Source: JALYXI01 sp963795835
GTDB taxonomy: Bacteria > Acidobacteriota > Terriglobia > Bryobacterales > Bryobacteraceae
Length of the DNA: 64,000 nt
NCBI GenBank assembly: GCA_963795835.1
Contig: CAWCJC010000011.1
Location: 1-64,000 of the forward strand
Reading direction: 5' to 3'
This document shows positions 8,642-17,650 of the stretch, piece by piece. The position numbers and the translations under genes were made by a program. Each line of letters begins with the position of its first letter. Positions within the stretch are counted from its first letter, which is position 1. The notes beneath the pieces are model-generated. The model saw only the letters and a list, made by a program, of their open reading frames with translations, was not told the DNA's origin and ran no database searches.

Positions 8642-10194
8642 ATGCCGCCGCCGGAGATGAACGGGTCCTGGCGGCTCCGAACCTGACCGCGTTGCTCAAG
8701 ATCGGAGAGCGTCACGTGGTTCGCTCCGGGAAGGATGCGGAGCACCAGCGCGCCGGCCTTATCAAGCGCGCGCAAAGCATCGGGCGTTGCTTGGGCCTCC
8801 TCGAGAAGTACCACCAAACAACCGCGTTCAAACAGCTCCCTTTCGAGCAGTTGGGCTTGGCCCAAGGAAGGAACATCGATGACGGCGGGCGAGTGGCCCC
8901 AGCGCGCCAGGCGTTCGGCCGCTGTTACCGGCTCCGGATTGAACGCCAGTTCATTGCGGTTCTCTGTAGACGCGATGCCACGGCTGGTAATCATACCCGC
9001 GGCGAGCGTCTCATTCGTGAGCGGGTCAATCAAGATGAAGGCGCCAGTGACGCGGTTCTCCAGGTATGGATCGAAGAAGAGCGGACGATGCGTTTCAAGA
9101 TCGATTTGGCCGATCTCATTCAGCGCCAGGGTGGCAGCAGCTTCGTGCGCCAGCGTGTCGACATTGACCCGGTATTCCACGGCGTGAACGGTGGCGCGCA
9201 CGGTCTGCGTGGTCTGCTTCAACAGGTAGGTACGGCCTGCTTCCAGGGGAGCCACATTCATCCAGACAGCCTTCGCCTCGAGGCGGCGCGCGATGGTGGG
9301 CGGCTGTTGAGCGGAAACCAGCATATCGCCGCGGCTGATATCGATTTCATCTTCAATCAGAACCGTGATCGAATCAGGCGCAGAAGCTTGCGGCAGATCC
9401 CCATCAAAGGTGGCGATCCGTTTAACGCGGCTGGCACGTCCGGAGGGTAGCGCCAGCACAGCATCGCCGACGCGGATGGTGCCGGAAGCGATCTGCCCGG
9501 CATAACCGCGATAGTCTAGATTCGGCCGGATTACATACTGGACCGGAAAGCGCATCGCGGTTTTGGGAAGTTCTTCGGCGACGGTGACGGATTCCAGATA
9601 TTCCAAGAGATGCGGCCCGGAAAACCAGGGCATATGGGCACTTCCCGTCACAACGTTATCCCCAGAGAGCGCGGAGATGGGGAGAAAGTAGGGATCGGGC
9701 GCATGCGCGGCTTTGACGAAAGCCCGAAACTCCTGCTCGATGGCGCGGAATCTTTCTTCAGAGAAGCCGACCAGATCCATCTTGTTAACCGCTACCACCA
9801 GGTGCCGGGTGCCCAGCAGCGCGGCAATATAGGCGTGCCGGCGGGATTGCGGGAGCACGCCATTGCGCGCATCGATCAAGATAATGGCGAGGTCTGCTGT
9901 AGAGGCGCCAGTCGCCATGTTCCGCGTGTACTGGATATGACCCGGGGTATCGGCAATGATGAATTTGCGCCTGGGCGTGGAGAAGTATCGATAGGCTACA
10001 TCGATGGTGATGCCTTGTTCCCGCTCGCTACGCAGCCCATCGGTGAGCAGCGCTAAATCCAGAGTGCCGCCTTTCGTGACGGAGGCTACCTGGTCTTCAT
10101 ACACTCCCTTGGAATCGTAGAGAAGTCTGCCGATGAGAGTGGATTTGCCGTCGTCCACGCTTCCGGCGGTGGAGAGCCGCAGCAGTCCTTTCAA
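8638..10194 (-). CDS. cysN: Sulfate adenylyltransferase subunit 1 with a relic APS-kinase tail
   Basis: CysN is the GTPase subunit that drives ATP sulfurylase (ATP + sulfate to APS). Seen: P-loop GSVDDGKSTL (residues 11-20), DTPGH at about 83, NKMD at about 137, and the EF-Tu-like barrels ending near residue 420. The usual CysN ends there. This one has about 97 more residues that align with the start of CysC (APS kinase): VTAAERLARWGHSPAV then RELFERGCLVVLLE. The CysC Walker A (GLSGAGKST) is replaced by SLGQAQLLE, and the domain is about half the usual length, so kinase activity is not expected. The start overlaps the cysD stop (ATGA). A separate cysC is not seen in the window. Confidence 0.93.
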   Translation of the reverse strand: MKGLLRLSTAGSVDDGKSTLIGRLLYDSKGVYEDQVASVTKGGTLDLALLTDGLRSEREQGITIDVAYRYFSTPRRKFIIADTPGHIQYTRNMATGASTADLAIILIDARNGVLPQSRRHAYIAALLGTRHLVVAVNKMDLVGFSEERFRAIEQEFRAFVKAAHAPDPYFLPISALSGDNVVTGSAHMPWFSGPHLLEYLESVTVAEELPKTAMRFPVQYVIRPNLDYRGYAGQIASGTIRVGDAVLALPSGRASRVKRIATFDGDLPQASAPDSITVLIEDEIDISRGDMLVSAQQPPTIARRLEAKAVWMNVAPLEAGRTYLLKQTTQTVRATVHAVEYRVNVDTLAHEAAATLALNEIGQIDLETHRPLFFDPYLENRVTGAFILIDPLTNETLAAGMITSRGIASTENRNELAFNPEPVTAAERLARWGHSPAVIDVPSLGQAQLLERELFERGCLVVLLEEAQATPDALRALDKAGALVLRILPGANHVTLSDLEQRGQVRSRQDPFISGGGI

Positions 10195-11084
10195 AAGTAG
10201 CCTTCGCGCTTCTTCAGTTCCATGGAGCCGTCCTGGTCATGATCGATGACGCGGTTTTCGCGTTCCGAACGGCGGACCAGCTTCATTTCCTCAATGATCT
10301 TCGGGACTGTGTCCGCGTCGGACCGGATCGCCCCGGTGCAGGGGCTGCAACCGAGAGAACGCATTCGGCAGAGAACCGTTTCCGGCTTCTCTCCGGGCAT
10401 CATGGGAATCGGCTGTTCCAGGGAAAGCAGCGAGCCGTTGCGCACAAGGACGGAGCGTTCCTTGGCGAAATAGAGCGGCACGATGGGGATGTGTTCCTCT
10501 TCGATGTATTGCCACACGTCAAGCTCGGTCCAGTTGGAGAGCGGGAACACGCGGATGTTTTCGCCTTTGTGAACGCGGGCGTTGTAAAGGCTCCAGACTT
10601 CCGGGCGTTGATTTTTGGGATCCCACTGCCCTAACTGGTCGCGAAAGGAATAAACGCGCTCCTTGGCGCGGCTTTTCTCCTCATCGCGCCGCGCGCCACC
10701 GAAAGCAGCATCGTAACCCCCTTCTTGTAGCGCGTCCAAAAGCGCGCGCGTTTTAAGGAGACCGCAGCAGTTCTGCGTGCCGATGCGGAAGGGATTTGCC
10801 CCGTCTTCTATGGCCTTGCGATTGGTGTGAACGACTAAGCGCGCGCCAATGTCCTTCACGAACTGGTCGCGAAACTCGATCATCTCGCGAAACTTATACG
10901 TAGTATCGATGTGGAGTAGAGGGAACGGAATGGGGGCGGGATAGAAGGCCTTTTGAGCCAGACGCACCATCACCGATGAATCTTTCCCAATTGAGTACAG
11001 CATCACCGGGTTTTGAAACTCGGCAACCACTTCGCGCAGGATGTGGATACTTTCGGCTTCGAGAGAATGTAATTGAGGAGACAT
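10191..11084 (-). CDS. cysD: Sulfate adenylyltransferase subunit 2
   Basis: CysD adenylylates sulfate with ATP to make APS as a heterodimer with CysN. The 297-residue protein has the PP-loop signature (MLYSIGKDSSVMVRLA), LLHIDTTYKFREMIEFRD, RDEEKSRAKERVYSFRD and the C-terminal CRMRSLGCSPCTGAI block. Length and motifs are standard. Its ATG overlaps the ispF stop (TAATG), and its own stop overlaps the cysN start, so it is translated as part of the ispD-ispF-cysD-cysN unit. Confidence 0.96.
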   Translation of the reverse strand: MSPQLHSLEAESIHILREVVAEFQNPVMLYSIGKDSSVMVRLAQKAFYPAPIPFPLLHIDTTYKFREMIEFRDQFVKDIGARLVVHTNRKAIEDGANPFRIGTQNCCGLLKTRALLDALQEGGYDAAFGGARRDEEKSRAKERVYSFRDQLGQWDPKNQRPEVWSLYNARVHKGENIRVFPLSNWTELDVWQYIEEEHIPIVPLYFAKERSVLVRNGSLLSLEQPIPMMPGEKPETVLCRMRSLGCSPCTGAIRSDADTVPKIIEEMKLVRRSERENRVIDHDQDGSMELKKREGYF

Positions 11085-11563
11085 TACCTTGCCAATAGCG
11101 CGATGGCTTGCGCCTCCGCTGAACGGCCCTCGCCAACGGGGCCGACCTTTTCTGAAGTCTTAAATTTCACCGATACTCGCTCACTGGAAATTCTCAATGT
11201 TTGCGCTATTTTTTCGCGAATCGGAAGCCGGAAATCCTTTAGCTTTGGACGCTCCAGCACGACCGTGCTGTCTACATTCAAGATGTCCCAGCCTGCCTCG
11301 CGAACCAGGACCGCGGCGTGGCTCAGAAACTGAAGGCTGTCCGCCCCTTTCCAGCGCGGGTCCGTGTCGGGAAAGTGCATGCCGATGTCGCCGAGCGCGA
11401 GCGCGCCCAGAAGAGCGTCCGTAAGCGCGTGGGACAGGATATCGGCGTCGGAATGTCCGTCCAGGCCGAACTCCGAAGGAATAGTCACACCACCTATGAT
11501 GAGCGGACGGCCGGATACGATGCGGTGGTTATCCCAACCCAGGCCCGTGCGGAAATCGGTCAC
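11084..11563 (-). CDS. ispF: 2-C-methyl-D-erythritol 2,4-cyclodiphosphate synthase
   Basis: IspF catalyses the fifth step of the MEP isoprenoid pathway, making the cyclic diphosphate with release of CMP. The 159-residue protein has the zinc-binding DxH motif (GLGWDNHRI), GHSDADILSHALTDALLGA, MHFPDTDPRWKGADS, and the C-terminal KTSEKVGPVGEGRSAEAQA. It overlaps ispD upstream by four bases and cysD downstream by one. Confidence 0.96.
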   Translation of the reverse strand: MTDFRTGLGWDNHRIVSGRPLIIGGVTIPSEFGLDGHSDADILSHALTDALLGALALGDIGMHFPDTDPRWKGADSLQFLSHAAVLVREAGWDILNVDSTVVLERPKLKDFRLPIREKIAQTLRISSERVSVKFKTSEKVGPVGEGRSAEAQAIALLAR

Positions 11564-12312
11564 GAGACTTGCTTCAACGTGACTTGCTGCCTGCGCTCCT
11601 GCTCAAGAAAAAGGCGCGCCAGTTCCATGTCACCGGGCCGCGTGATTTTGATATTCCGTTCACTTCCTAAGACCACGCCCACCTGGACCTGCTCCAGCCT
11701 TTCGACAAGGCTCGATTCATCAGTACCGGTGAAACCATCGGCCCTTGCCGCCTCGAAAGCCCGGGCAAGTATCTGGCGGCGGAAAGTCTGCGGGGTCTGC
11801 GCCAAGACAAGACGCTCCCGCGAGATGGTCGCCCGTACCTTGGCGCCCGAAGCTTGCGCGCTGCTCACCTGCTTCACCGTATCCACCGGAACGATGCCGA
11901 CAATCGAAGCGCCGGAAGCCGCCGCTTCATCGAGCGCGCGATTGATGGTGTCGAGATCGATAAAAGGCCGAACGGCGTCATGCACTGCGACCAGTTCGAC
12001 CGCCGGATCGAGCTTCTGAAACGCGTTTTCCACACTCTCCTGGCGAGTGTTGCCGCCCTCAACCACTTTGACGCGCAGTCCGGAAATTTCCTGGGAAAGA
12101 AGGTCATCCACCCATTCCAGATCCTCCCGGCGAAGCGCGACAATAATCTCCGACACCCTGGCGCACGCGGCAAACTTTCGGACCGTATGCACGAGAATGG
12201 GTGACCCTTCGAGCAACATGAATTGCTTACGGCTTGTTCCGGTGGTATCCGCCGCGCCGCGCACCATGCGCGTCCCCAACCCGGCGGCCGGAAGAATCAC
12301 TCCGACTTTCAT
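11560..12312 (-). CDS. ispD: 2-C-methyl-D-erythritol 4-phosphate cytidylyltransferase
   Basis: IspD transfers CMP to methylerythritol phosphate in the MEP pathway. The 250-residue protein shows the nucleotide-binding start VILPAAGLGTRM, the Lys of RKQFMLLEGSPI, GGNTRQESVENAF, VAVHDAVRPF and TDESSLVERL. It is followed by ispF with an ATGA overlap, a common bacterial pairing, and preceded by the PIN-TRAM membrane protein 3 bases upstream. Confidence 0.96.
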   Translation of the reverse strand: MKVGVILPAAGLGTRMVRGAADTTGTSRKQFMLLEGSPILVHTVRKFAACARVSEIIVALRREDLEWVDDLLSQEISGLRVKVVEGGNTRQESVENAFQKLDPAVELVAVHDAVRPFIDLDTINRALDEAAASGASIVGIVPVDTVKQVSSAQASGAKVRATISRERLVLAQTPQTFRRQILARAFEAARADGFTGTDESSLVERLEQVQVGVVLGSERNIKITRPGDMELARLFLEQERRQQVTLKQVS

Positions 12313-12315
12313 AAT

Positions 12316-13356
12316 TTAGGCTTCAGCTGCCGCCTGTTCCTTGCTGCCCGAGGCGGAATGCGAACGATCTTCATACTTGGCGAAGATCATTTTACCGGCA
12401 GTGGTCTGTAAGACGGTAGTAACGCAAATCTCGATCGTTTTGCCGATCAGTTTTCGTGCGTTGTCCACAACCACCATGGTACCGTCATCCAAATAGGCCA
12501 CGCCCTGGTTGTATTCTTTGCCCTCTTTCAAGATGAAAACACGCATGGTTTCGCCGGGGAGCACGACTGGCTTCAGCGAATTTGCCAGTTCATTGATATT
12601 GAGCACTTCCACACCGCGCACCTGCGCGACTTTATTCAAATTGAAATCGTTCGTCACGATTTTCGATTCGTGGCTTTTCGCAAGTTCAATGAGCTTGAGA
12701 TCCACTTCGCGAATTTGCGGATAATCCTCTTCCGAAATCTGAATTTCCAGATTGCTCATTTTTTGTAATCTTTGAAGCACATCGAGGCCCCGCCGGCCCC
12801 GGTTGCGCTTGGCTGAATCGGCTGAATCAGCCACGAACTGCAACTCGCGAAGCACGAACTGCGGGATCACAATGATTCCGTCGAGGAAGCCCGTTTCCGC
12901 GATGTCGGCGATACGTCCATCGATAATGACGCTCGTATCGAGGACTTTCGATTGCCGTTTGGTTGAGCTGACTTCTCCCCCAAACAAGCCTCCAAGGGCC
13001 GAAAGGTTGAGCATAGCGCCTTTATTCGCGCCCAGGGCAAGCCCTAAGTACGAACAGAGAAAGATTACAGTGATTTCGACAAAGTGCAGGGTAGTCGAGT
13101 CGTCAGGATTCACTTTCGACAAGACGATGGCCATAAGAAACGCTACGGAGCACCCGAGAATGACGCCAATCGCAGCGCCAATCAGCCGCTTGAGAGTGAT
13201 CTTTTCAAGACGAATTTCCAAAGCGATGACAACGCAAGCTCCCGCAGCGCCAAATAAGGCGGCAAAGAGCGGCTGCATCTGGAAAGGCTGAAAATAATAG
13301 CCGCACGCGCTGATAATCAGGACGAAGACGATTCGGAATAGTGTAAGGTCCAGCAA
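12316..13356 (-). CDS. PIN-TRAM domain integral membrane protein (YacL-like)
   Basis: A 346-residue protein with four predicted TM helices in the first 130 residues (for example LFRIVFVLIISACGYYF and LIGAAIGVILGCSVAFLMAIV). A PIN nuclease domain follows, starting KVLDTSVIIDGRIADIAETG, with acidic residues in LKLIELAKSHESKIVTNDFN. A C-terminal TRAM domain starts near GETMRVFILKEGKEYNQG and is followed by a short charged tail. This architecture is that of Bacillus YacL, encoded next to ispD in many bacteria. It probably acts on RNA at the membrane; the substrate is unknown. It heads the isp-cys operon. Confidence 0.9.
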   Translation of the reverse strand: MLDLTLFRIVFVLIISACGYYFQPFQMQPLFAALFGAAGACVVIALEIRLEKITLKRLIGAAIGVILGCSVAFLMAIVLSKVNPDDSTTLHFVEITVIFLCSYLGLALGANKGAMLNLSALGGLFGGEVSSTKRQSKVLDTSVIIDGRIADIAETGFLDGIIVIPQFVLRELQFVADSADSAKRNRGRRGLDVLQRLQKMSNLEIQISEEDYPQIREVDLKLIELAKSHESKIVTNDFNLNKVAQVRGVEVLNINELANSLKPVVLPGETMRVFILKEGKEYNQGVAYLDDGTMVVVDNARKLIGKTIEICVTTVLQTTAGKMIFAKYEDRSHSASGSKEQAAAEA

Positions 13357-13426
13357 GGATCACCCTTCTCTTGCGAACGACAGGGGACGCAGCCAGATAT
13401 TAACACGAACAATCGTGAAAACAAGC

Positions 13427-14251
13427 CTAATTTCTGGCAGGCTTCGGATCCAGACTTCGCGTCAGGTCGGCTGGCTCGATATCCACCTTCGCCCCCTTGG
13501 CAGGGACCTCGGCCTTGGCGGTCCAAATCAGGGAATTAACTATCATGCGACGGAAATTTTCGTTTCCCCAGTTCGCATTGAAGTGACCGCCATCGAAGCC
13601 GAAGCCGCGGCCGCCATCGGCGCGTTCAACAACCCAGGAGACTACCTCTTTGTGGGGAGAATCGGGCGGCAATTCGGCTGTGAGGAGCGGTGTGATCCGC
13701 TTATCATTTTCGAGGAAGTGAATCTTGTAATACCACTCGTCTTTAGCCTGGAAGCTCACCCAACCGCGGGAGGTCGGATGACCGGGGCTGGCTTGGGTGA
13801 CCATCACATCGTTGATCGGATTCTTGGAGACTTTATCTTCGTAATAACCGCCAATCCACTCAAGAAATTGTTTAGAACCCTTGTCGTTGGGGATTTCGAC
13901 GGCGTAGTGAAGGCAGGCGATCCCGACGCCTTTCGCGACAAGCTTCGACAGGGTCGCAATGTGATCGCCTTGGGCGATAGGATGCTTCTGCCCGCCGTCC
14001 ATGTAGAAGACGATCTCGTCAGCACCGTCGAACACGGATTCGTCGGTAGGCCAGCCGCCCTTTACGACGATGCTGGTGACGCCTTTATTCTGCTTGAGGC
14101 ACTTGTCGAGCAGTTCGACGCCGTTGTTAAATTCGTGTTCGCCCGGTTTGTGGCTGGGGGTGCCCGCGATGAGTACAATTTTTCGATCGGCGGCGCCGGC
14201 GACACCAGCGCACAGGATGACGAGAAGAAGGAACCGGTTCACGAAGGACAT
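13427..14251 (-). CDS. ThuA-like domain secreted protein
   Basis: From ATG 14251 the product is 274 residues, with a signal peptide (SFVNRFLLLVILCAGVAGA) and a ThuA/glutamine-amidotransferase-like fold: KIVLIAGTPSHKPGEHEFNNG at the start, DEIVFYMDGGQKHPI, GIACLHYAVEIP and FGFDGGHFNANWGNENFRR near the end. ThuA-like proteins are linked to sugar use and occur in many copies in Acidobacteria and Planctomycetes, but the reaction is not settled. An in-frame ATG at 14272 is less likely because it would precede the signal peptide. It stands alone between the PIN-TRAM and FecR genes. Confidence 0.82.
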   Translation of the reverse strand: MSFVNRFLLLVILCAGVAGAADRKIVLIAGTPSHKPGEHEFNNGVELLDKCLKQNKGVTSIVVKGGWPTDESVFDGADEIVFYMDGGQKHPIAQGDHIATLSKLVAKGVGIACLHYAVEIPNDKGSKQFLEWIGGYYEDKVSKNPINDVMVTQASPGHPTSRGWVSFQAKDEWYYKIHFLENDKRITPLLTAELPPDSPHKEVVSWVVERADGGRGFGFDGGHFNANWGNENFRRMIVNSLIWTAKAEVPAKGAKVDIEPADLTRSLDPKPARN

Positions 14252-14316
14252 ATTATCCGATTGCCACGACATTGTGTCGAAGCCGTTCCCCTACTTGCGC
14301 ATCAGCGAAGTGGTTT

Positions 14317-15117
14317 TCAGGGTTTGGTTGGCGGGGGTGGTGGGGGTGGTGCGGGGCCGCTACCGGTAGGGGCAGTAGAACCCTTGTCCCCAGACGCCCC
14401 GGTGGTCCCGGTTGCCGCTCCGCTTGCGCCGGTTCCCGTACCGCCCCGAGGCATCCGGTAAAGCGCTTCCTGGAGTGCATCTGAGGCTGCGCGCATGGCG
14501 CGTTGCAGGACCAATCCCCGATCAATCGATTTAGCGGAGAGGGGCTGATTCTTGAATACGCGGACGAACTCACCGGGATTCAGGAAGCGGGTCTGGCCGG
14601 GTTGTGTCAAATGGCGAACTTCCACCAGGCCTTCTTCGACAAGGACGAGCGTTGTAGCGTCCGAATCTTCAACATCGACATCGAAAACAGTGCCTCGAAC
14701 GGCAATCACGGCAGTGGGGGTTCGGACTTTGTTGTGATTTGGCTGGCCGCCGATATGTTGGATCTGGACTTTCACTTTGCCGAGCAGGATTTCGAGCAAA
14801 TCCTTCCAATCGCCCCGGTTGTTGCGAAAGATCACTTGGGCATTGGGGTACACATCAAACGTGCTGCCGTCCGAAACTTTGAAAGTTGCGTAGCTATCAG
14901 GGCCGGTAACGATGGTTTGCTGGGGCTGCACGGCATCGCCCGCGTTCAGGGCCCAAGTTGCGCCGTCGCGGAGGAGGGAAACCTGGCCGGAAAGCGAGAC
15001 CACTTTGGCCGCGGAGTCGTTTTGAGCGAAGAGAGGCAGAGCCGCAGCGATTGCTAGCAGCAGGCCCAACGTTCGATGCTGGAAAAAGTGGGTCACCCGA
15101 AACCAACAGTTTAGCAT
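14317..15117 (-). CDS. FecR domain secreted protein
   Basis: From ATG 15117 the product is 266 residues with a signal peptide ending near LLLAIAAALPLFAQ. The FecR-type beta domain follows: VVSLSGQVSLLRDG, ALNAGDAVQPQQTIVTGPDS, then TAVIAVRGTVFDVDVED and the matching VEEGLVEVRH. The C-terminus is a low-complexity Gly/Thr/Ala stretch ending in seven prolines, as expected for a periplasmic or envelope-anchored protein. No sigma/anti-sigma partner is adjacent, so this is a stand-alone FecR-domain protein rather than a classical FecIR pair. It is divergent from the Solibacter-domain protein, with a 101-base gap that must hold both promoters. Confidence 0.82.
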   Translation of the reverse strand: MLNCWFRVTHFFQHRTLGLLLAIAAALPLFAQNDSAAKVVSLSGQVSLLRDGATWALNAGDAVQPQQTIVTGPDSYATFKVSDGSTFDVYPNAQVIFRNNRGDWKDLLEILLGKVKVQIQHIGGQPNHNKVRTPTAVIAVRGTVFDVDVEDSDATTLVLVEEGLVEVRHLTQPGQTRFLNPGEFVRVFKNQPLSAKSIDRGLVLQRAMRAASDALQEALYRMPRGGTGTGASGAATGTTGASGDKGSTAPTGSGPAPPPPPPPTKP

Positions 15118-15218
15118 CGGAATTGCAAAGGCAAGGCTCTGGCCCTCGATTAACTCCTTGTTCATTAAGGGGATACAGAACCACTGGGGCCTGGTTATTG
15201 TACGATAAGGGTACTTCG

Positions 15219-17039
15219 GTGTGTCATAGCAACCCATTTCGCAAACTAGTACGTGGGGCCGCACTTGTCGCAATTTTGTGCGTGTCCCTTGCGCAAGCGC
15301 AGACTTGGCGCAAACTTGGCGGCTCAGCAATTGAAATTGGGTTGGCGGCGCCTGCCGGCGGACCCGTTGCGCAGATTTGGTTTTCCCCAGACGGCTCGCA
15401 GTTGTTTGCCCGTACGTCACGCGATCTGACCTTTATGACGCGAGACTTTGAGACTTGGACCGTTGCTCCGGGAGATTCTTCCCGAACAGAAGCGGCGGTG
15501 GACCGGGCTCCCTTCCGATTGCCGGAGAGCAAAATGAGCGTTCGAGCCAGCGGCACAGGGCGCATCTATGCTTTTGGGGCGCAGATTTATGCCTCGGAAG
15601 ATGGAGGGCGGAGTTGGATCAACCTTACGGCTTTCGAAGGGCATTCGGTGATTGGGGATGGCCAGCATGACCTGGCGGTATCGCCGCTGGATCCCTTGTT
15701 TATTGCGGTAGCAAACGACGAGGGTGTGTGGGCTTCCCACGATGGCGGAATTTCCTGGAACGGCCTGAATGAGGACTTGCCGAATCTGCCGGTGCGTTCT
15801 TTGTTGCCGAAGCATGGATTGGCTGTGGAACGGTTGGGAACCGCGGAGTTCGTGAGCCGCGCGGGGTGGGTTGCCGCGAGCCTCGACCGGCCGGAAATGC
15901 CGATGCGAAGCGCTCTTTCCGTGAAGTTCGGGGCAACTGTGACCGCGGTGGCGGGAGCGGGAGACTTCTGGTATGCGGGAGCAGCCGACGGGCGAATCTG
16001 GACCTCCGCAGACGCGCGCGCGCACTGGACGCTGGCTACGGTGCAGGCGGCAGGGGCCGTGGAGCGGTTTTTCGTGGATGCGGCCGCCCCCAGGATCGCT
16101 TTGGCCGCCGCTTCGGCACGTGGCTCCCACTTGTTTCGCACGGTGAACGGCGGGGTGACTTGGGACGATATGACAGGCGCGCTTGGAGACGCTCCCGCAC
16201 ATGGAATTACGGCAGATCGCGCGGATAGCGTGGTGTATGTCGCAACCGATCGCGGAGTGTTTATGAGCCGGATGGATTTGAATGCGTTGGGGAGCGCTTC
16301 GCCCTGGGTGAGTGTGTCGGGCGGTTTGCCTGAGTCCGTGGTGATGGACGTTCGGTTGGATTCGAACGGGCAGCAGTTGACGGCGGCGGTGGATGGGTAC
16401 GGAGTTTATGTGGAGCGCGCGCCGCATCAAATTGGGACGGCAAAACTGGTGAACGCGGCGGATTTGAGTTCCCGCGCGGCGGCGCCGGGCGGATTGGTGA
16501 GCGCCGTGGGGATGGCCGTGAATTCCGTAACGGGTGGTGGACGGCAGTTCCCGGTGCTGGGGCAGTCGCAAATTCAGGTTCCCTTCGAGACGGAGCCGGC
16601 ACAGTTGCAAGTGGAAGTGAACCGGTCCGTGAGGGTGGGGTTGACGGTGAAGGCGGTGTCGCCGGCGGTGTTCGTGGACCGCGATGGCGCTCCTTTGTTG
16701 CTCGATGCGGACACCGGAATGATGCTCGATGGGGCTCAGCCCGCGATGGCGCGGTCCTCGCTCCAACTGCTGGCTACCGGGTTGGGGCGCGTGACTCCGG
16801 ACTGGCCTTCGGGGGTACCGGCGCCTTCCGCAAATGTACCTGCAGTTGCTGCTGCGGTGAAGGCCTTCTTGAATGGAACAGAGGTAGAAGTGGTGAAGGC
16901 GACCCTGGCTCCCGGATACGTGGGCATGTATCTGGTGGAGATTCGGTTGCCTGCGATTTTGGACGCAGGTGTGGCTGACCTCTACCTTGCAGCAGCGGGT
17001 GAGACGAGCAATCATGTTCGCGTGCCTGTGACGAACTAG
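15219..17039 (+). CDS. Secreted BNR/sortilin-like propeller with Solibacter C-terminal domain
   Basis: Starting at GTG 15219 gives a signal peptide (FRKLVRGAALVAILCVSLAQA) and 606 residues. Residues about 25-390 hold repeated Asp-box-like and GG-x-W blades (YASEDGGRSWINL, WASHDGGISWNGL, RTVNGGVTWDDM), typical of BNR or photosystem-assembly-type beta propellers. Residues about 400-606 match my memory of the Solibacter C-terminal domain (TIGR03437): LVNAADLSSRAAAPGGLVSA, GQSQIQVPFE, LLATGLGRVTPDWPSGVPAP, and a closing adhesin-like strand. The domain is abundant in Solibacter genomes and points to surface location. Its stop overlaps the convergent DUF1080 gene by four bases. Confidence 0.85.
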   Translation: MCHSNPFRKLVRGAALVAILCVSLAQAQTWRKLGGSAIEIGLAAPAGGPVAQIWFSPDGSQLFARTSRDLTFMTRDFETWTVAPGDSSRTEAAVDRAPFRLPESKMSVRASGTGRIYAFGAQIYASEDGGRSWINLTAFEGHSVIGDGQHDLAVSPLDPLFIAVANDEGVWASHDGGISWNGLNEDLPNLPVRSLLPKHGLAVERLGTAEFVSRAGWVAASLDRPEMPMRSALSVKFGATVTAVAGAGDFWYAGAADGRIWTSADARAHWTLATVQAAGAVERFFVDAAAPRIALAAASARGSHLFRTVNGGVTWDDMTGALGDAPAHGITADRADSVVYVATDRGVFMSRMDLNALGSASPWVSVSGGLPESVVMDVRLDSNGQQLTAAVDGYGVYVERAPHQIGTAKLVNAADLSSRAAAPGGLVSAVGMAVNSVTGGGRQFPVLGQSQIQVPFETEPAQLQVEVNRSVRVGLTVKAVSPAVFVDRDGAPLLLDADTGMMLDGAQPAMARSSLQLLATGLGRVTPDWPSGVPAPSANVPAVAAAVKAFLNGTEVEVVKATLAPGYVGMYLVEIRLPAILDAGVADLYLAAAGETSNHVRVPVTN

Positions 17040-17650
17040 AGCTCTTTCACGCGAAGATTTCTGAATTCCACTCGTGTTCCGTGTCCCAGCAGGCCGATGT
17101 GTCCGGTGGTGCGCGCAAGGCCCGGATGCTTCTTGAGGACCTCTGGGTCGGTTACATCGTCAAGATTTGCGTTCACGATTTCGTGGCCGTTGAGCGTGAC
17201 TACAACGTGGCGGCCTTCGGCTCGGATCTCTTCTTCGTTCCATTCACCGGTTGCTTTCAGATAGCCGGTTTTCGCGGGAACGACGTCGTAGATGGAGCCG
17301 TGATACTGGGCAGGCCTTAACTTGCCTTTGTAGACGGGAGCGTCGTGGTCCAGGATTTGGATTTCCATGCCCTTGTAAGCGGCGTCGCCTTCGTACGGCG
17401 CGCGGATACCAATGCCGTTGTTGGCGCCTTCGGTGAGCAGAAATTCGAAGCGGAGGATGAAATTCGAATATTCTTTCTCCGTGAACAGGTTGCCGCCCCC
17501 GTCCGCGGGGCAGACGATTCGGCCATTCTCAGCCATGTAGCCCGTGCCTTTTTGGCCTTGGAGGTGCCAGCCCTGGAGTGTTGCGCCGTCAAAGATCGGT
17601 TTGAAGCCGGGTTCCGTGGCGGCGAAGAGCAGCAGGAGGAGAAGCTTCAT
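17036..17650 (-). CDS. DUF1080 family protein (3-keto-disaccharide hydrolase-like)
   Basis: The 204-residue product from ATG 17650 has a signal peptide (MKLLLLLLFAATEP), then the family opening FKPIFDGATLQGWHLQG, NFILRFEFLLTEGANNGIGIR, MEIQILDHDAP, YHGSIYDVVPAK and the C-terminal IGLLGHGTRVEFRNLRVKEL. It is a concanavalin-like sandwich. Some members are known or proposed to hydrolyse 3-keto-glycosides. Its ATG overlaps the Gfo/Idh stop, and a strong GGAGGTGG ribosome site lies just upstream inside that gene. Together with the Tat-exported oxidoreductase this suggests periplasmic oxidation and cleavage of glycosides. Confidence 0.88.
   Translation of the reverse strand: MKLLLLLLFAATEPGFKPIFDGATLQGWHLQGQKGTGYMAENGRIVCPADGGGNLFTEKEYSNFILRFEFLLTEGANNGIGIRAPYEGDAAYKGMEIQILDHDAPVYKGKLRPAQYHGSIYDVVPAKTGYLKATGEWNEEEIRAEGRHVVVTLNGHEIVNANLDDVTDPEVLKKHPGLARTTGHIGLLGHGTRVEFRNLRVKEL

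Noticed and set aside
15417..17015. Long open frame of about 530 codons on the minus strand opposite the Solibacter-domain gene
   Set aside because: Antisense frame in GC-rich DNA with no start, signal or motif. The plus-strand gene has a signal peptide and clear domains. The same applies to antisense frames at 8590-9450, 18840-19979, 25755-27056 and 42562-43863.
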